DNA from: Syntrophaceae bacterium UBA1062
GTDB lineage: Bacteria; Desulfobacterota; Desulfomonilia; UBA1062
NCBI GenBank assembly: GCA_002316295.1
Contig: DCDF01000213.1
Span: 1-54,574 of the forward strand
DNA: 54,574 nt
Direction of reading: 5' to 3'
Shown here: positions 42,183 to 51,673 of the stretch, one piece after another
Position numbering within the stretch: position 1 is the stretch's first letter
Layout of the letters: each line of letters begins with the position of its first letter
Made by a program: the position numbers and the translations under genes
The notes under the pieces: model-generated
Told to the model about the DNA's origin: nothing
Seen by the model: only the letters and a program-made list of their open reading frames with translations
Databases searched by the model: none

Positions 42183-43985
42183 GTGCCCGAAAGAGCGTCT
42201 TCCATAAAAACTCTTGTCAAAAGATTCACCGAAAACGAATACGCACTGATGGTGCTCATGGCGGCCGTGGTGGGCGTTCTCGGCGGATACGGGGCGGTGG
42301 GGTTCAGGTGGATCATCGGGTTTTTTCAGGGCCTGTTCTTTGCACACAACGGAAGCGGGGTCTTGGATGTCATCATAGGCCTTCCCTGGTACGCCAAGCT
42401 GTTGCCTCCCGTCATCGGCGGGATCATTGTCGGCCCCATGGTCTATTTTTTCGCCCGTGAGGCCAAAGGGCACGGAGTGCCCGAGGTCATGGAGGCTGTA
42501 GCCCTGAAAGGGGGCGTGATCAGAAAGCGCGTTGTGGTCGTCAAGACCCTGGCCTCGGCCGTCACCATAGGCTCAGGCGGCTCCGCCGGTCAGGAAGGGC
42601 CGATTGTTCAGATCGGTTCCGGCATCGGCTCTGCTTTCGGCCGCATGGCGGGGGTGTCCTCCGACAGGCTGAGGACACTGGTTGCCTGCGGCGCTGCAGC
42701 CGGTATCGCCGCCACCTTCAACGCGCCCATCGCGGGCGCCATGTTCGCCCTTGAGATCATTCTCGGCGATTTCGGGATAGCCGCCTTCACCCCCATCGTT
42801 GTGTCTTCCGTGCTGGCGACAGTGATATCGCGGTTCCACCTCGGAGCCTTCCCCGCTTTTATGGTTCCTCCCTACGCCATGGCGAGCATTTGGGAAATTC
42901 TCACATACCTTGTGCTCGGGATCATCATGGGAATTGCAGGCGTTGCTTTCACCACAGCGCTTTACAAGATCGAGGATCTCTTTGATGCCGTCAGGATACC
43001 GGGTTATACAAAAGCCGCTGTCGGGGGAGCGCTGGTCGGATGCATCGGGATCTTTCTTCCCCACATATTCGGCGTCGGCTATGACACCATTTCCCTCGCA
43101 CTCTTGGGGCAGATCCCGTGGATTCTGCTGCTGAGCCTCGCCATGGTAAAGATTCTGGCCACATCCATTACCATTGGCTCAGGCGGATCAGGAGGAGTGT
43201 TCGCTCCCTCTCTTTTCATCGGGGCCATGACCGGCGGGGCGTTCGGATATCTGATGCAGGCGTTCTTTCCCCAGGTGACCGCCGTTCCCGGCGCATACAG
43301 TCTGGTGGGAATGGGGGCCATGGTGAGCGCCACCACCCACGGCCCTATCACCGCCATTCTCATGCTGTTCGAAATGACGGGAGATTATAAGATGATTCTG
43401 CCGCTGATGCTTGCATGCATCATTTCCACGGTGGTGGCGAGCCAGCTCAAGAGGGACTCCATCTACACCATGAAACTCGTACGCAGAGGCGTGGATATCA
43501 GGGCCGGCAGGGACTCGAACATCATGAAGTCGCTGTTGGTCAAAGACGCAATGACCGAGGAGGTGGTGACCATACCTGCAAACATGCCTCTGAAAAAACT
43601 GGTGAAATTCACCCTCGCGAGCAAGCACTCGAGTTTTCCGCTGGTTGATGAAGACGGGCTTCTGGAGGGGATCGTAACATTCCAGGACTTCAAAGACGTC
43701 GTGTTCGAGGAAGGCCTCGGAGACCTGGTGGTGGCGAAAGAGCTCTCGCCTCAGGAGGTGATCACCATAACCAAAGACGAGAACCTCGACAGCGCCCTGA
43801 GGAAAATCGGCGTAAAGAACATCGAGCAGATTCCCGTCGTTGATGAGCACAATCCGAGGAAGATCATCGGAATCCTTTCCAGACGGGACATTTTCGCCGC
43901 CTACAACAAGGCCCTCATAGACAGGTCTCTTGCGGGCGTCGGAGGCGGCACGGCGAGGGAGAGGAAGGACAGGGAAGCGGCCTGA
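42183..43985 (+). CDS. CLC-type chloride channel or antiporter with tandem CBS domains
   Basis: 600 residues from the GTG at 42183 (TTGGAG site); an ATG at 42090 would add 31 residues without similarity. The CLC core has GSGGSAGQEGPIVQIGS with the gating-glutamate region and GSGGSGGVFAPSLFIGAM, in about 12 membrane segments. Two CBS domains follow from about residue 445: VKDAMTEEVVTIPANMPLK and LVVAKELSPQEVITITKDE, which usually bind adenosine nucleotides and gate transport. The direction (Cl-/H+ antiport or channel; fluoride versus chloride) cannot be told. It stands alone. Confidence 0.92.
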   Translation: MPERASSIKTLVKRFTENEYALMVLMAAVVGVLGGYGAVGFRWIIGFFQGLFFAHNGSGVLDVIIGLPWYAKLLPPVIGGIIVGPMVYFFAREAKGHGVPEVMEAVALKGGVIRKRVVVVKTLASAVTIGSGGSAGQEGPIVQIGSGIGSAFGRMAGVSSDRLRTLVACGAAAGIAATFNAPIAGAMFALEIILGDFGIAAFTPIVVSSVLATVISRFHLGAFPAFMVPPYAMASIWEILTYLVLGIIMGIAGVAFTTALYKIEDLFDAVRIPGYTKAAVGGALVGCIGIFLPHIFGVGYDTISLALLGQIPWILLLSLAMVKILATSITIGSGGSGGVFAPSLFIGAMTGGAFGYLMQAFFPQVTAVPGAYSLVGMGAMVSATTHGPITAILMLFEMTGDYKMILPLMLACIISTVVASQLKRDSIYTMKLVRRGVDIRAGRDSNIMKSLLVKDAMTEEVVTIPANMPLKKLVKFTLASKHSSFPLVDEDGLLEGIVTFQDFKDVVFEEGLGDLVVAKELSPQEVITITKDENLDSALRKIGVKNIEQIPVVDEHNPRKIIGILSRRDIFAAYNKALIDRSLAGVGGGTARERKDREAA

Positions 43986-44134
43986 CGCTGAGCCTTGACG
44001 CTCCCCGATGGACGTGAGGACCGGGAAAGAGGGCCGCAGTCTTTTCTCAGGAAGCATTGCCGCACGGTCCGGGAACGGGGGCTTCCTTGTGGCTGCGACC
44101 CGTTATCTGAGGCTTTCGTGCACAGGAGGAGGAT

Positions 44135-44893
44135 ATGACGGAATCCAAAGCGGTGATCGGGGGGAGGGCGCACAATCTGGAGCAGGTCCGAGAGGTCAGC
44201 GCGCAGGGCTATACTTTTGCCGAGATGTCCCTTTACGACCCGAGAGAAGTGGAATCGATGCTCGCAGAGCTCGTCCGGATCAGGGAGCAAACAGGCACAG
44301 CCTATATCGCGCACTACCCCAATGAGGATAATCCCTTTGACATAGCCGTGCTCAGAGAGCGTTTTTTCCCCCGTCTGAAGCGGCTTGTCGACCTCTCCCG
44401 CGAGCTCGGAATTTCAAAAGGCACCATCCACTTCTGGATGGATGTGAGGTGGGCGCGGCCCGATCTCATTGCCGGGAAGATCGATCTCTTAGGCGAAATG
44501 GTGGACTTCGCGGAGGCAAGAGGGATCACCCTGTGTATCGAGAACTTGAGCGAGCGCGTCGAGAGTTTTCAGAAGGCCTTCGACGAGATACCTTCCCTGC
44601 GCATGACGCTGGATATCGGGCATGGCCAGCTTCTTTCACGGCAGAACACGTCCTTTGCATTCATCCGGCATGCATTCGAGAAAATCGCCCATATTCATGT
44701 GCATGACAACCGCGGAGGGACCAGTGTCAAGGATGATCTCCACCTCGCTTTGGGAGAAGGGATCATCGACTATCCGGGAATCTTGAAGGCCTTGGGCGAC
44801 AAGGGATACGACTCGACGATCACCATGGAAGTCAAGCCCGGGGACATGAAAAAATCCAGAGAAGTTCTAGAGAGATATCTCTACCCCTCATGA
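44135..44893 (+). CDS. Sugar phosphate isomerase/epimerase-like TIM barrel
   Basis: 252 residues of the AP-endonuclease-2/xylose-isomerase-like fold. Metal-site motifs are visible as ITLCIENLSERVESF, RMTLDIGHGQL, HIHVHDNRGG, LHLALGEGIIDYPGI and ITMEVKPGD, with Glu, Asp, His and Glu in the expected order. A perfect AGGAGGA site precedes the ATG. Members act on sugars, inositols or abasic DNA; length and motifs favour an isomerase or epimerase rather than endonuclease IV. recJ follows after 19 bp and may be co-transcribed. Confidence 0.85.
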   Translation: MTESKAVIGGRAHNLEQVREVSAQGYTFAEMSLYDPREVESMLAELVRIREQTGTAYIAHYPNEDNPFDIAVLRERFFPRLKRLVDLSRELGISKGTIHFWMDVRWARPDLIAGKIDLLGEMVDFAEARGITLCIENLSERVESFQKAFDEIPSLRMTLDIGHGQLLSRQNTSFAFIRHAFEKIAHIHVHDNRGGTSVKDDLHLALGEGIIDYPGILKALGDKGYDSTITMEVKPGDMKKSREVLERYLYPS

Positions 44894-44912
44894 AATTCGG
44901 GCCGGGAGTTCC

Positions 44913-46682
44913 TTGACTATTTCCAGCACCGGGTCTAAGTTGTCGTACATGGTGTGCGTATCTCAGGAATGGGTGATCAAAGGGCGCGTCGATCCTCTGG
45001 TGCTGCCGGATCTGAAGTTCAGTCCCATCTTCAGGTCCTTGATGCAAGTACGGGGGCTCAAGACATCGAGTGACGTGCTCAGTTTCCTCAGCCCGAACCT
45101 CGGGCAGCTGAAGGATCCCCGCAGCATGAAGAACATGCAAATCGCCTGCGACCGGATCTTGCGCGCCATCAAAACAGAGGAGAAGATCGGCATATTCACC
45201 GATTATGACGTGGACGGGGTCTGCAGTGCAGCGCTCATCCAGCGATTTCTCATCAACATCGGCCTAAAGCCTCCTGAGATATTCATTCCCGACCGGGTCA
45301 GCGACGGGTACGGCCTGAACATGCGGGGGATAGAGGACCTGAAGAGCAAGGGCGTGAGCCTTCTGATCACCGCCGACTGCGGTGTCACGGCGGTGAAGGA
45401 GGTGGATTACGCCAGGTCGCTCGGGATGGATGTCATCATCACCGATCATCATGAGGTAGGGGATGACATACCCAATGCATGCTGCATCCTCAATCCGAAG
45501 CAGTCCGATTGCCCGTTTTTCGGCGAGGACCTCTGCGGTGCAGGGGTCGTGTTTCATCTCATCGTGGCGTTGCGTGCCGCGCTCAGGGAGCAGGGATTGC
45601 AGAATCTTCCCAACCTCAGGGAAGAGCTCGATCTGGTGGCCATGGCAACCATCGCCGACGCGGTGTCCCTGTCGGGTGTCAACCGGGTGCTCGTGAAAGA
45701 GGGTCTGAACATCCTCAACACCTACAGCAGGGTCGGGCTCGCTGCACTGGCTCGAGTTTCCGGAATCACTCGGGAGCTCCTTTCACGTGACATCGGATAC
45801 ATCCTAGGCCCCAGGATCAACGCCGCTGGGAGACTGTCCGACGCACGGAAGGCGTTCGACCTGCTGATTACGGAAGACGCCGTGACGGCGCAGAATCTTG
45901 CCCATGAGCTCAACGAGCTGAACCGGTGCCGGCAGGTGGAGGAACAGCAAGTGCTGAACGAGGCGCTCTGTCTTCTCGAAGAAAGCGGGTCTCATCTGGG
46001 CAACGCCATCGTGGTGGCCGGAACGAACTGGCATACGGGCGTAATAGGGATCGTCGCATCCCGGATCGCTTCGCTGTTTTCCCGGCCGGCTATCGTGATT
46101 TCGCTGCTCGACGGTGTAGGCGTCGGTTCGGGGAGATCGGTTCCCGGGGTGGACCTTCATGCTGCGGTATCACAAGTTTCCGAGTACCTGAATGATTTCG
46201 GGGGCCATAAAATGGCTATAGGCCTCAACATAGACGACAGCAAGATCCTCGCCTTTGCCGGGGCTCTCGACGGGGTTCTTGCTCCGCGTGAAGAATATAC
46301 GAAAAATTTTGCTGTCGATCTGAAAATTTCGCCGCTGGATATCACGCCTGTCTTCCTTGAAGAGCTCGAGATGCTCGCACCCTTCGGAGAGGGAAATCCC
46401 GAGCCGGTGTTCCTGATACCGTCTATGGAGGTGGTGGGGTCGAAGAATTACGCCCGGGGGCAATGCAAGCTTCTCCTGAAACATTCCAACCGGGTGTTCC
46501 ATACTCTGAGGTGCACCATAGATCAGGGTGCACAGAAGCTGGCTCGGTTTGTCGATGTTGCCTTCACTCCCGTGAAGATGCGGACAAACGGTTATCAGTA
46601 TCTGTACCTAGCCGTAAAAGCATTATCTCCCGCTGGGCATAGTCAGCAGCCAGTTCTTTCTGATCTCGAACACAGGACGTAA
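44913..46682 (+). CDS. recJ: Single-stranded-DNA-specific exonuclease RecJ
   Basis: 589 residues. IFTDYDVDGVCSAALIQRFL and LLITADCGVTAVKEVDYARS are the DHH-family start, IITDHHEVGDD carries the metal-binding DHH, and VVAGTNWHTGVIGIVASRI and GGHKMAIGL belong to DHHA1. A C-terminal OB-like part follows. RecJ degrades single-stranded DNA 5' to 3' in recombination and repair. The start is TTG at 44913 with GGGAG before it; the ATG at 44949 would be a shorter form without a good site. The 3' end overlaps the convergent DUF4388 gene by 119 bp. Confidence 0.93.
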   Translation: MTISSTGSKLSYMVCVSQEWVIKGRVDPLVLPDLKFSPIFRSLMQVRGLKTSSDVLSFLSPNLGQLKDPRSMKNMQIACDRILRAIKTEEKIGIFTDYDVDGVCSAALIQRFLINIGLKPPEIFIPDRVSDGYGLNMRGIEDLKSKGVSLLITADCGVTAVKEVDYARSLGMDVIITDHHEVGDDIPNACCILNPKQSDCPFFGEDLCGAGVVFHLIVALRAALREQGLQNLPNLREELDLVAMATIADAVSLSGVNRVLVKEGLNILNTYSRVGLAALARVSGITRELLSRDIGYILGPRINAAGRLSDARKAFDLLITEDAVTAQNLAHELNELNRCRQVEEQQVLNEALCLLEESGSHLGNAIVVAGTNWHTGVIGIVASRIASLFSRPAIVISLLDGVGVGSGRSVPGVDLHAAVSQVSEYLNDFGGHKMAIGLNIDDSKILAFAGALDGVLAPREEYTKNFAVDLKISPLDITPVFLEELEMLAPFGEGNPEPVFLIPSMEVVGSKNYARGQCKLLLKHSNRVFHTLRCTIDQGAQKLARFVDVAFTPVKMRTNGYQYLYLAVKALSPAGHSQQPVLSDLEHRT

Positions 46683-47553
46683 TCTTCTCCGGGATGCCGA
46701 TGCCCTTGAGAATCCTAGGCTCTCCCGCCAGATATAAGGAGCCCGCGGCAACGGCCAGCAGGACATACACCATGACTTTCTTGATTTTCGCCAGAAGGAT
46801 CCGGCGCGCAATGGAAGAATCCCTGACCTCCTTGGTTCCCTGGGGGAAAACTTCGACAAGGCCTGAATCCAAGAGCCTGACAATCGAGCTCAAAGCTTCG
46901 AAGGGGGGTTCCAGGGACTGCCGGACAATGTCCTCGACAGATCTTTTTTCGTCGATCAGATCGTAGATATGCATATCTACGGCGCCGAGACGGTGCTTCT
47001 TCACGATTTCCTCTGTGAGAGGCATGATGGTTACCGGGCAGTAATCTACGGGAGGGATTTTCTGCTTGACCATGGGCCATTCGTCGATGACCCTCAAGGT
47101 ATCGAGGATAATGCCCTCACTCGGGATATGGCAGGCGAGGATATTTTCGGTGTCCACCTCCCAGTCTTCGAACCGGTAATTCCCCTCCTTCCATTGGAAC
47201 ACCTCGAGAAGGATCGACTTGATCACGACATTGGAAGCCCGGTCAAGGAAGGTCTTTTTGATTTTTCCCTGGGCGATGAGGATGTCGTGCCATCTGTGAG
47301 AGTTCTTTTTCTCGTTTTCCAGCGCAGTCCGGTAGTCTTTTTCCAGCAGGAATCCGCCCTTGATGAGGATTTCGGCTCGAGGATCTATCTCCCACCGGTC
47401 TGATTTGATTCCCTCAATAATGCCGTTGTCAAAGGCAAGGGAGACCGAGGAGTCGGGGGATGTGAGGATAAGGGTCCCGGTCTTCATCTGTTGCGCGATG
47501 AGCTGGAAAATCTCCGTCACCCCAAAACCTTTGAGAGTTCCGAGCAGGGCCAT
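46564..47553 (-). CDS. DUF4388 (PATAN-like) protein with C-terminal membrane segment
   Basis: 329 residues. The N-terminal LLGTLKGFGVTEIFQLIAQQMKTGTLIL and the later QWKEGNYRFEDWEV are the DUF4388 signature, a domain found with MglA-type and gliding or polarity proteins. Near the C-terminus VMVYVLLAVAAGSLYLAG is a probable membrane helix followed by a basic tail. Last gene of the TPR-mglA-TPR-DUF4388 operon, two bases after the preceding stop. It overlaps the 3' end of recJ by 119 bp, so the two messages would be complementary there. Confidence 0.82.
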   Translation of the reverse strand: MALLGTLKGFGVTEIFQLIAQQMKTGTLILTSPDSSVSLAFDNGIIEGIKSDRWEIDPRAEILIKGGFLLEKDYRTALENEKKNSHRWHDILIAQGKIKKTFLDRASNVVIKSILLEVFQWKEGNYRFEDWEVDTENILACHIPSEGIILDTLRVIDEWPMVKQKIPPVDYCPVTIMPLTEEIVKKHRLGAVDMHIYDLIDEKRSVEDIVRQSLEPPFEALSSIVRLLDSGLVEVFPQGTKEVRDSSIARRILLAKIKKVMVYVLLAVAAGSLYLAGEPRILKGIGIPEKITSCVRDQKELAADYAQREIMLLRLGTDTDNRLSASSRE

Positions 47554-47555
47554 GG

Positions 47556-49052
47556 CTACACTCCGTACTTAAGCGGAGGCGATTTGTAGGATCTTACGTA
47601 CAACAGACCCAGAGTGATGACTCCGACCGCCCTCATGAAGCCGGAGATATCGAAGCCCACGGGAATGAAGCTGAAGATAAACCGGCCGCCGGTCACGATC
47701 AGGATCAGTCCCGCCGAGAAGACAGTCAGTCTCACGACGGCCTTGAAGGTCTTGTTCGCGGCGAACGATCCCATTCCCGGGAGGATGAGTTCGAGTTTCT
47801 GCGTGAATGATGCGTTTTCTATGCGGTACTGCCTGATCTCCTCCGCCTTGCTCGTAAGAACCGAGCTCATCTGTTTCTTCGCCTTCGTTTCCAGCCAATG
47901 GCACTGGAGACACATGGGATATCCCGATTGTGACATCTTCCCCGCATAGTAGAGGTTTCCGCACCTGTTGCACCTCTTGGTGAACTTCTCTTCGGGGATG
48001 TGCCCCAGGAGGAAGAGGATAACGAAGGCGCCGAGGCTTACATATATGGCCTGGCCCCTGCTGAATATTCCCAGTACGCTGTACCACAGGGCATTGGCGG
48101 CCTCCGTGAGATCATCGGAAGGCTTCATCTGCCGTGCCAGCTGTCTCCAGAGCGGCACATGCTCCTTGATGAAGCCGTAGTCTTTGAATTTTTCTTCCTG
48201 GTCGAGAAAGAACCGTACCTGTGCGGGATCTATGGCGCTTGCTTTCTGGATGGACTGCTCCGCTTCATAGAGATTATAGGTGGCCTGATGGAGTCTGCTG
48301 ATATTGTAATGATACACCACATTGCGGGGAGCCAGTGTTATTGCGTTCTGAAACGCCTTTGCCGCTTCTTGATCGTTCTTTACGCCGACCAGTGCGATTC
48401 CGAGGTTGTTATAATACCGGCTGTTGTTGGGTTCCAGATCAAGAGCTCTGCTCAACAGACTCACGGCGGTGCTGTAGTTCTTCTTTTGAATCTCGGTGAC
48501 GGCAAGGATATTCATGGGCTCCGCATCCGCCGCATTGTTCTTGACCCAGGACGCTATCGCGATACTGTCTTTGGGAGATCCCACCGCATTGTCGAGCGAG
48601 AATATCTCCCTGTTCACGTTAGTCTGGGAATAGGTGAGGAAGCCCGCTCCGATGTGGGAGACCCAGCTCGACATGAAGATGAGGGCGATGAACACAAAGG
48701 CGATGCGCCTTTCCATGATGTTCAAGTAACCCCAGAGCACCATGAACCACCAGAGAACGAACCATAAAATCCCTGCATCGAAGAATATGGGGACCGCAAT
48801 GATCAGCGCCACCCAGAGCTTGAGACCTAAGGGGGGCAGCTCATTGTTTGATCCCATATTCAGGTCGTTCATGAGGTGAGGGATGTACTTGACCAGCAGA
48901 CACACCCCGATGAGAACGAATGTCAATATGGTGGCGACAATGACGAAAAAGTAACCGTTTCCAATGAATGTACTCACGAACGGCCAATAACCAAAAAGGG
49001 CGTTCAATGAGGAAATAGGCGAAATATCGGTAAGAATCGCAGACTCTTGCAC
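47556..49052 (-). CDS. Membrane protein with TPRs and a cysteine zinc ribbon
   Basis: 498 residues. Four hydrophobic segments near the N-terminus, then TPRs (TAVSLLSRALDLEPNNSRYYN and following units) presumably outside the cytoplasm. Two more helices flank CNRCGNLYYAGKMSQSGYPMCLQCH, a four-cysteine ribbon. The last part is again hydrophobic. Start is GTG at 49052, placed eight bases after GGAGGG that lies in the end of mglA. As a membrane partner in an MglA operon it could place the GTPase at a site on the membrane. I do not recognise a named family. Confidence 0.78.
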   Translation of the reverse strand: MQESAILTDISPISSLNALFGYWPFVSTFIGNGYFFVIVATILTFVLIGVCLLVKYIPHLMNDLNMGSNNELPPLGLKLWVALIIAVPIFFDAGILWFVLWWFMVLWGYLNIMERRIAFVFIALIFMSSWVSHIGAGFLTYSQTNVNREIFSLDNAVGSPKDSIAIASWVKNNAADAEPMNILAVTEIQKKNYSTAVSLLSRALDLEPNNSRYYNNLGIALVGVKNDQEAAKAFQNAITLAPRNVVYHYNISRLHQATYNLYEAEQSIQKASAIDPAQVRFFLDQEEKFKDYGFIKEHVPLWRQLARQMKPSDDLTEAANALWYSVLGIFSRGQAIYVSLGAFVILFLLGHIPEEKFTKRCNRCGNLYYAGKMSQSGYPMCLQCHWLETKAKKQMSSVLTSKAEEIRQYRIENASFTQKLELILPGMGSFAANKTFKAVVRLTVFSAGLILIVTGGRFIFSFIPVGFDISGFMRAVGVITLGLLYVRSYKSPPLKYGV

Positions 49053-49056
49053 ACTC

Positions 49057-49998
49057 TTATCCCTCCGGGACCAGGCTGTCGATCTTTATGGCGAGTTCCA
49101 TCGTATATGTCCGGGAATCACCCTCCACTTTCAGATGCAATGGGATGCTGATCGCGTTCACGGATATGATTTTTGCATTTTCTGTACCCACGATCTGGAT
49201 ACGTCCTCCGGAGAAATCCCCGTCACTGGAGGACGAGGCTCCTTGATATGGCGGAGCGGGTCTGTCCTGAGCGGGTGTGTCGGGCTTCTGCGGCGTTTCA
49301 TATGAGGGCGCACCGGAAGGGGCGGGCTGCGGCTCATTCGGATGCGCATGTGCCGTTTGTTCTATGGCGAGTTTTCCGGGTGAGGCTTCCGTTTTGCGCT
49401 GCGGTTTCCCGCTTGTGCCCATCTCGATGTGTTTGAGCACCATTTTCGTGATCTTGGTAAGCGTCTGGAGAACACCTTCTCCTGTGGGAGCGACCGCCTC
49501 GAATGAAGGATACCCGTCCTGGTTGAGTATCTGCTCCATCTCCGCCACCGGCATCGCGTCCGGCAGGTCGCGTTTGTTGTACTGGATTACCAGCGGCAGG
49601 GTTTTCAAACTTTTCCCGTAATAATTGAGGTTTTCTTCCAGGTTTGCCAGGCTTTCTATATTTTCCTCCATCTTGTCCCGCTGAGAATCAGCTACGAACA
49701 CGAGACCATCGACCCCGGTAAGGACGGCCCTTCGGGTGGAGTTATAATACACCTGGCCCGGAACGGTATAGAAGTGGAGCCTCGTCTTGAACCCGCGGAT
49801 GTTGGCGATCTCTATGGGGAGGAAATCGAAGAACAGCGTACGATCGGCCTCCGTGGCCAACGACACGAGCTTGCCCTTCTGTTCCGGCTTTATACTGGCG
49901 TATATGGATTGTATATTCGTGGTCTTTCCACACAGAGAAGGACCATAATATACTATTTTCGCAGATATTTCCTTTTTCGAGTAATTGATGACCGCCAT
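49057..49998 (-). CDS. MglA-family small GTPase with C-terminal extension
   Basis: 313 residues. NYSKKEISAKIVYYGPSLCGKTTN starts the MglA-like Ras fold (P-loop GPSLCGKT), FYTVPGQVYYNSTRR is the G3 and switch II region, and NKRDLP is G4. MglA switches cell polarity and motility in Myxococcus and relatives. After about residue 195 a proline-rich linker (PNEPQPAPSGAPSYETPQ) leads to a beta-rich end not seen in classical MglA. The ATG at 49998 follows GTGGAGG; it starts one base after the TPR gene stop. Confidence 0.92.
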   Translation of the reverse strand: MAVINYSKKEISAKIVYYGPSLCGKTTNIQSIYASIKPEQKGKLVSLATEADRTLFFDFLPIEIANIRGFKTRLHFYTVPGQVYYNSTRRAVLTGVDGLVFVADSQRDKMEENIESLANLEENLNYYGKSLKTLPLVIQYNKRDLPDAMPVAEMEQILNQDGYPSFEAVAPTGEGVLQTLTKITKMVLKHIEMGTSGKPQRKTEASPGKLAIEQTAHAHPNEPQPAPSGAPSYETPQKPDTPAQDRPAPPYQGASSSSDGDFSGGRIQIVGTENAKIISVNAISIPLHLKVEGDSRTYTMELAIKIDSLVPEG

Positions 49999-49999
49999 A

Positions 50000-51022
50000 T
50001 TATCCTCCACCTGCCAGCCTTACAATTTCAACCTCAACATCCTTGAAGTCCTTATGTTCCTTCTGGATATCCCTGAAGATCGACAATGCGCTGGCATTAT
50101 CCCCCATTGCCTTGTATGTCTGGGCAATCTCATAGAGGATCCCCACCTTCATATTGTTGGATGCCTCTTCAAGGCAGGCCCCCTCCTTCAGTGATATCAG
50201 CGATTCCTTGAACATTCCCCGTTCCCGATACGTGATCCCCAACATGGTATAGGCGTCGAAGAGTTTTTCTCCCGAGGCGATCACCTTATTGAACGATTCG
50301 ATGGCCTCATCGAGAAGCCCGGTTTCCCGATAGGCAAGGCCCATATTGTAGAGAAAGAGAGGATCGTCTTTGCCTTCATCGACGGCGCTCGCCTCAATGG
50401 CCTTGAAGATACTCTCCACTCCGGTTTCATCCACGAGGTTCTCGGACGAAGAGTCGATATTGAGATCTTCGATCTCTTTCCCCAGCTCATTGTTGAGATC
50501 GTAGAAGTCCGTCGCCCGAACATCCGGTTGGGCTGCGGACTTGGGCAGCGGATCCATCATTCCCTTTTCCCGCACATCGAAAGACTGCACTTTCTTGTTG
50601 ACCGATGTGTGGGCGGGATCGAGCTCGGCGGCTTTCTGCATGTAGGAGATCGCCGTGTCGCTCTCCCCGTGTCGTTCAAGAATTTCCGAGAGCCGTACGT
50701 ACTGGGTTGCGGCTTCCCGCGAAAACCCCTGCACTTTGTAGAGTTCCGCCAGCTTTTCATGGGGTTTTTCCCAGCCGGGGTTGATCTTTATAGCCTGTTT
50801 GTACAGTGCTATGGCCTTCGGATAGAATCCCCTGCTGCTGTAGGTATCTCCAAGGCGGACATAAATATCCGATGCATCCTCATTCCTGTCTGCCTTGAGA
50901 TAAAGATCGCCCAGTTTCTTGAGCAGTACCGGATCATCGGGCCTTTTCTCCAGGGCGGACTCGCAGGCACGGATCTCTTTCGACCCCTTCTTTTTGCCGA
51001 AGAGATTGTCGAACAGGCTCAT
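50000..51022 (-). CDS. TPR protein, partner of MglA-type GTPase
   Basis: 340 residues. Up to eight TPR units (EIRACESALEKRPDDPVLLK, YPKAIALYKQAIKINPGW, ESFNKVIASGEKLFDAYTMLG). The first residues (MSLFDNLFGKKKG) are a short basic helix common to TPR proteins of this group. It lacks a signal peptide and should be cytoplasmic. First gene of the operon, one base before mglA, so it likely binds the GTPase or its effector. Divergent from the small CCG/GCG protein gene. Confidence 0.85.
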   Translation of the reverse strand: MSLFDNLFGKKKGSKEIRACESALEKRPDDPVLLKKLGDLYLKADRNEDASDIYVRLGDTYSSRGFYPKAIALYKQAIKINPGWEKPHEKLAELYKVQGFSREAATQYVRLSEILERHGESDTAISYMQKAAELDPAHTSVNKKVQSFDVREKGMMDPLPKSAAQPDVRATDFYDLNNELGKEIEDLNIDSSSENLVDETGVESIFKAIEASAVDEGKDDPLFLYNMGLAYRETGLLDEAIESFNKVIASGEKLFDAYTMLGITYRERGMFKESLISLKEGACLEEASNNMKVGILYEIAQTYKAMGDNASALSIFRDIQKEHKDFKDVEVEIVRLAGGG

Positions 51023-51228
51023 GGAATGATACCTTTCATCGTAGGAAGTATCCCCTTTCCGCTCCTCATCTCTCGTTCAATATAAGGATCATCGGTGCAG
51101 GGATTTACAAACTTTAACCGTAATCGCCAAGAAAGTATAGGACAACGGGCTTTGGCGTATTTCATGCCTTGACAAGGGGGCTGCGACTGAGCATGGTGGA
51201 AGCAGAGAAATTCTTGTCCGGGGGAACG

Positions 51229-51579
51229 ATGGAGTACGTTCATCCGATTCTGAACGAGGAAATAAGCGCAATCGCGGGACATTATACCCTTATCAGGGAG
51301 GAGATTCTGCACCATGAGAGCGGGCCGGTGCTCTATTTTGTCGGATATGCCCATATGGATACCTCATGCTGCGGGTTCAAAGGGTGCGGATATGCCATCG
51401 TGGCGGGCCGCGTCGTGAGCCTTCGATGCGCAAAGACGCCGGACGACCGGGTCGTGTCGCAGATAGCTCCGATTGAAGAAACGCTCCATCAGGAGATTGC
51501 ACGGGTGATACGTGAGAAGCAGGGGGTATCACAGGTTCATTTTACGCTCGCCTCCGGTGACAAGAAGATCGTGTATTGA
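51229..51579 (+). CDS. Small conserved protein with CCGFKGCG motif, unknown
   Basis: 116 residues from ATG 51229 (GGGGGA just before it); an ATG at 51193 would add 12 residues. The middle holds TSCCGFKGCGYAIVAGRV, three cysteines within nine residues among glycines, which looks like a metal or cluster loop. The end is helical (HQEIARVIREKQ), then a beta strand. I do not recognise the family. oppDF-like ATPase genes begin 95 bp later on the same strand. Confidence 0.7.
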   Translation: MEYVHPILNEEISAIAGHYTLIREEILHHESGPVLYFVGYAHMDTSCCGFKGCGYAIVAGRVVSLRCAKTPDDRVVSQIAPIEETLHQEIARVIREKQGVSQVHFTLASGDKKIVY

Positions 51580-51673
51580 CCAGACGTTATCAAGGAAAAC
51601 CCGCAGCAGGGAACTCCGAAAGACCGGAACTGCATGCGCTGCATACGGATAAAGATACAAGGATCGATCATCA

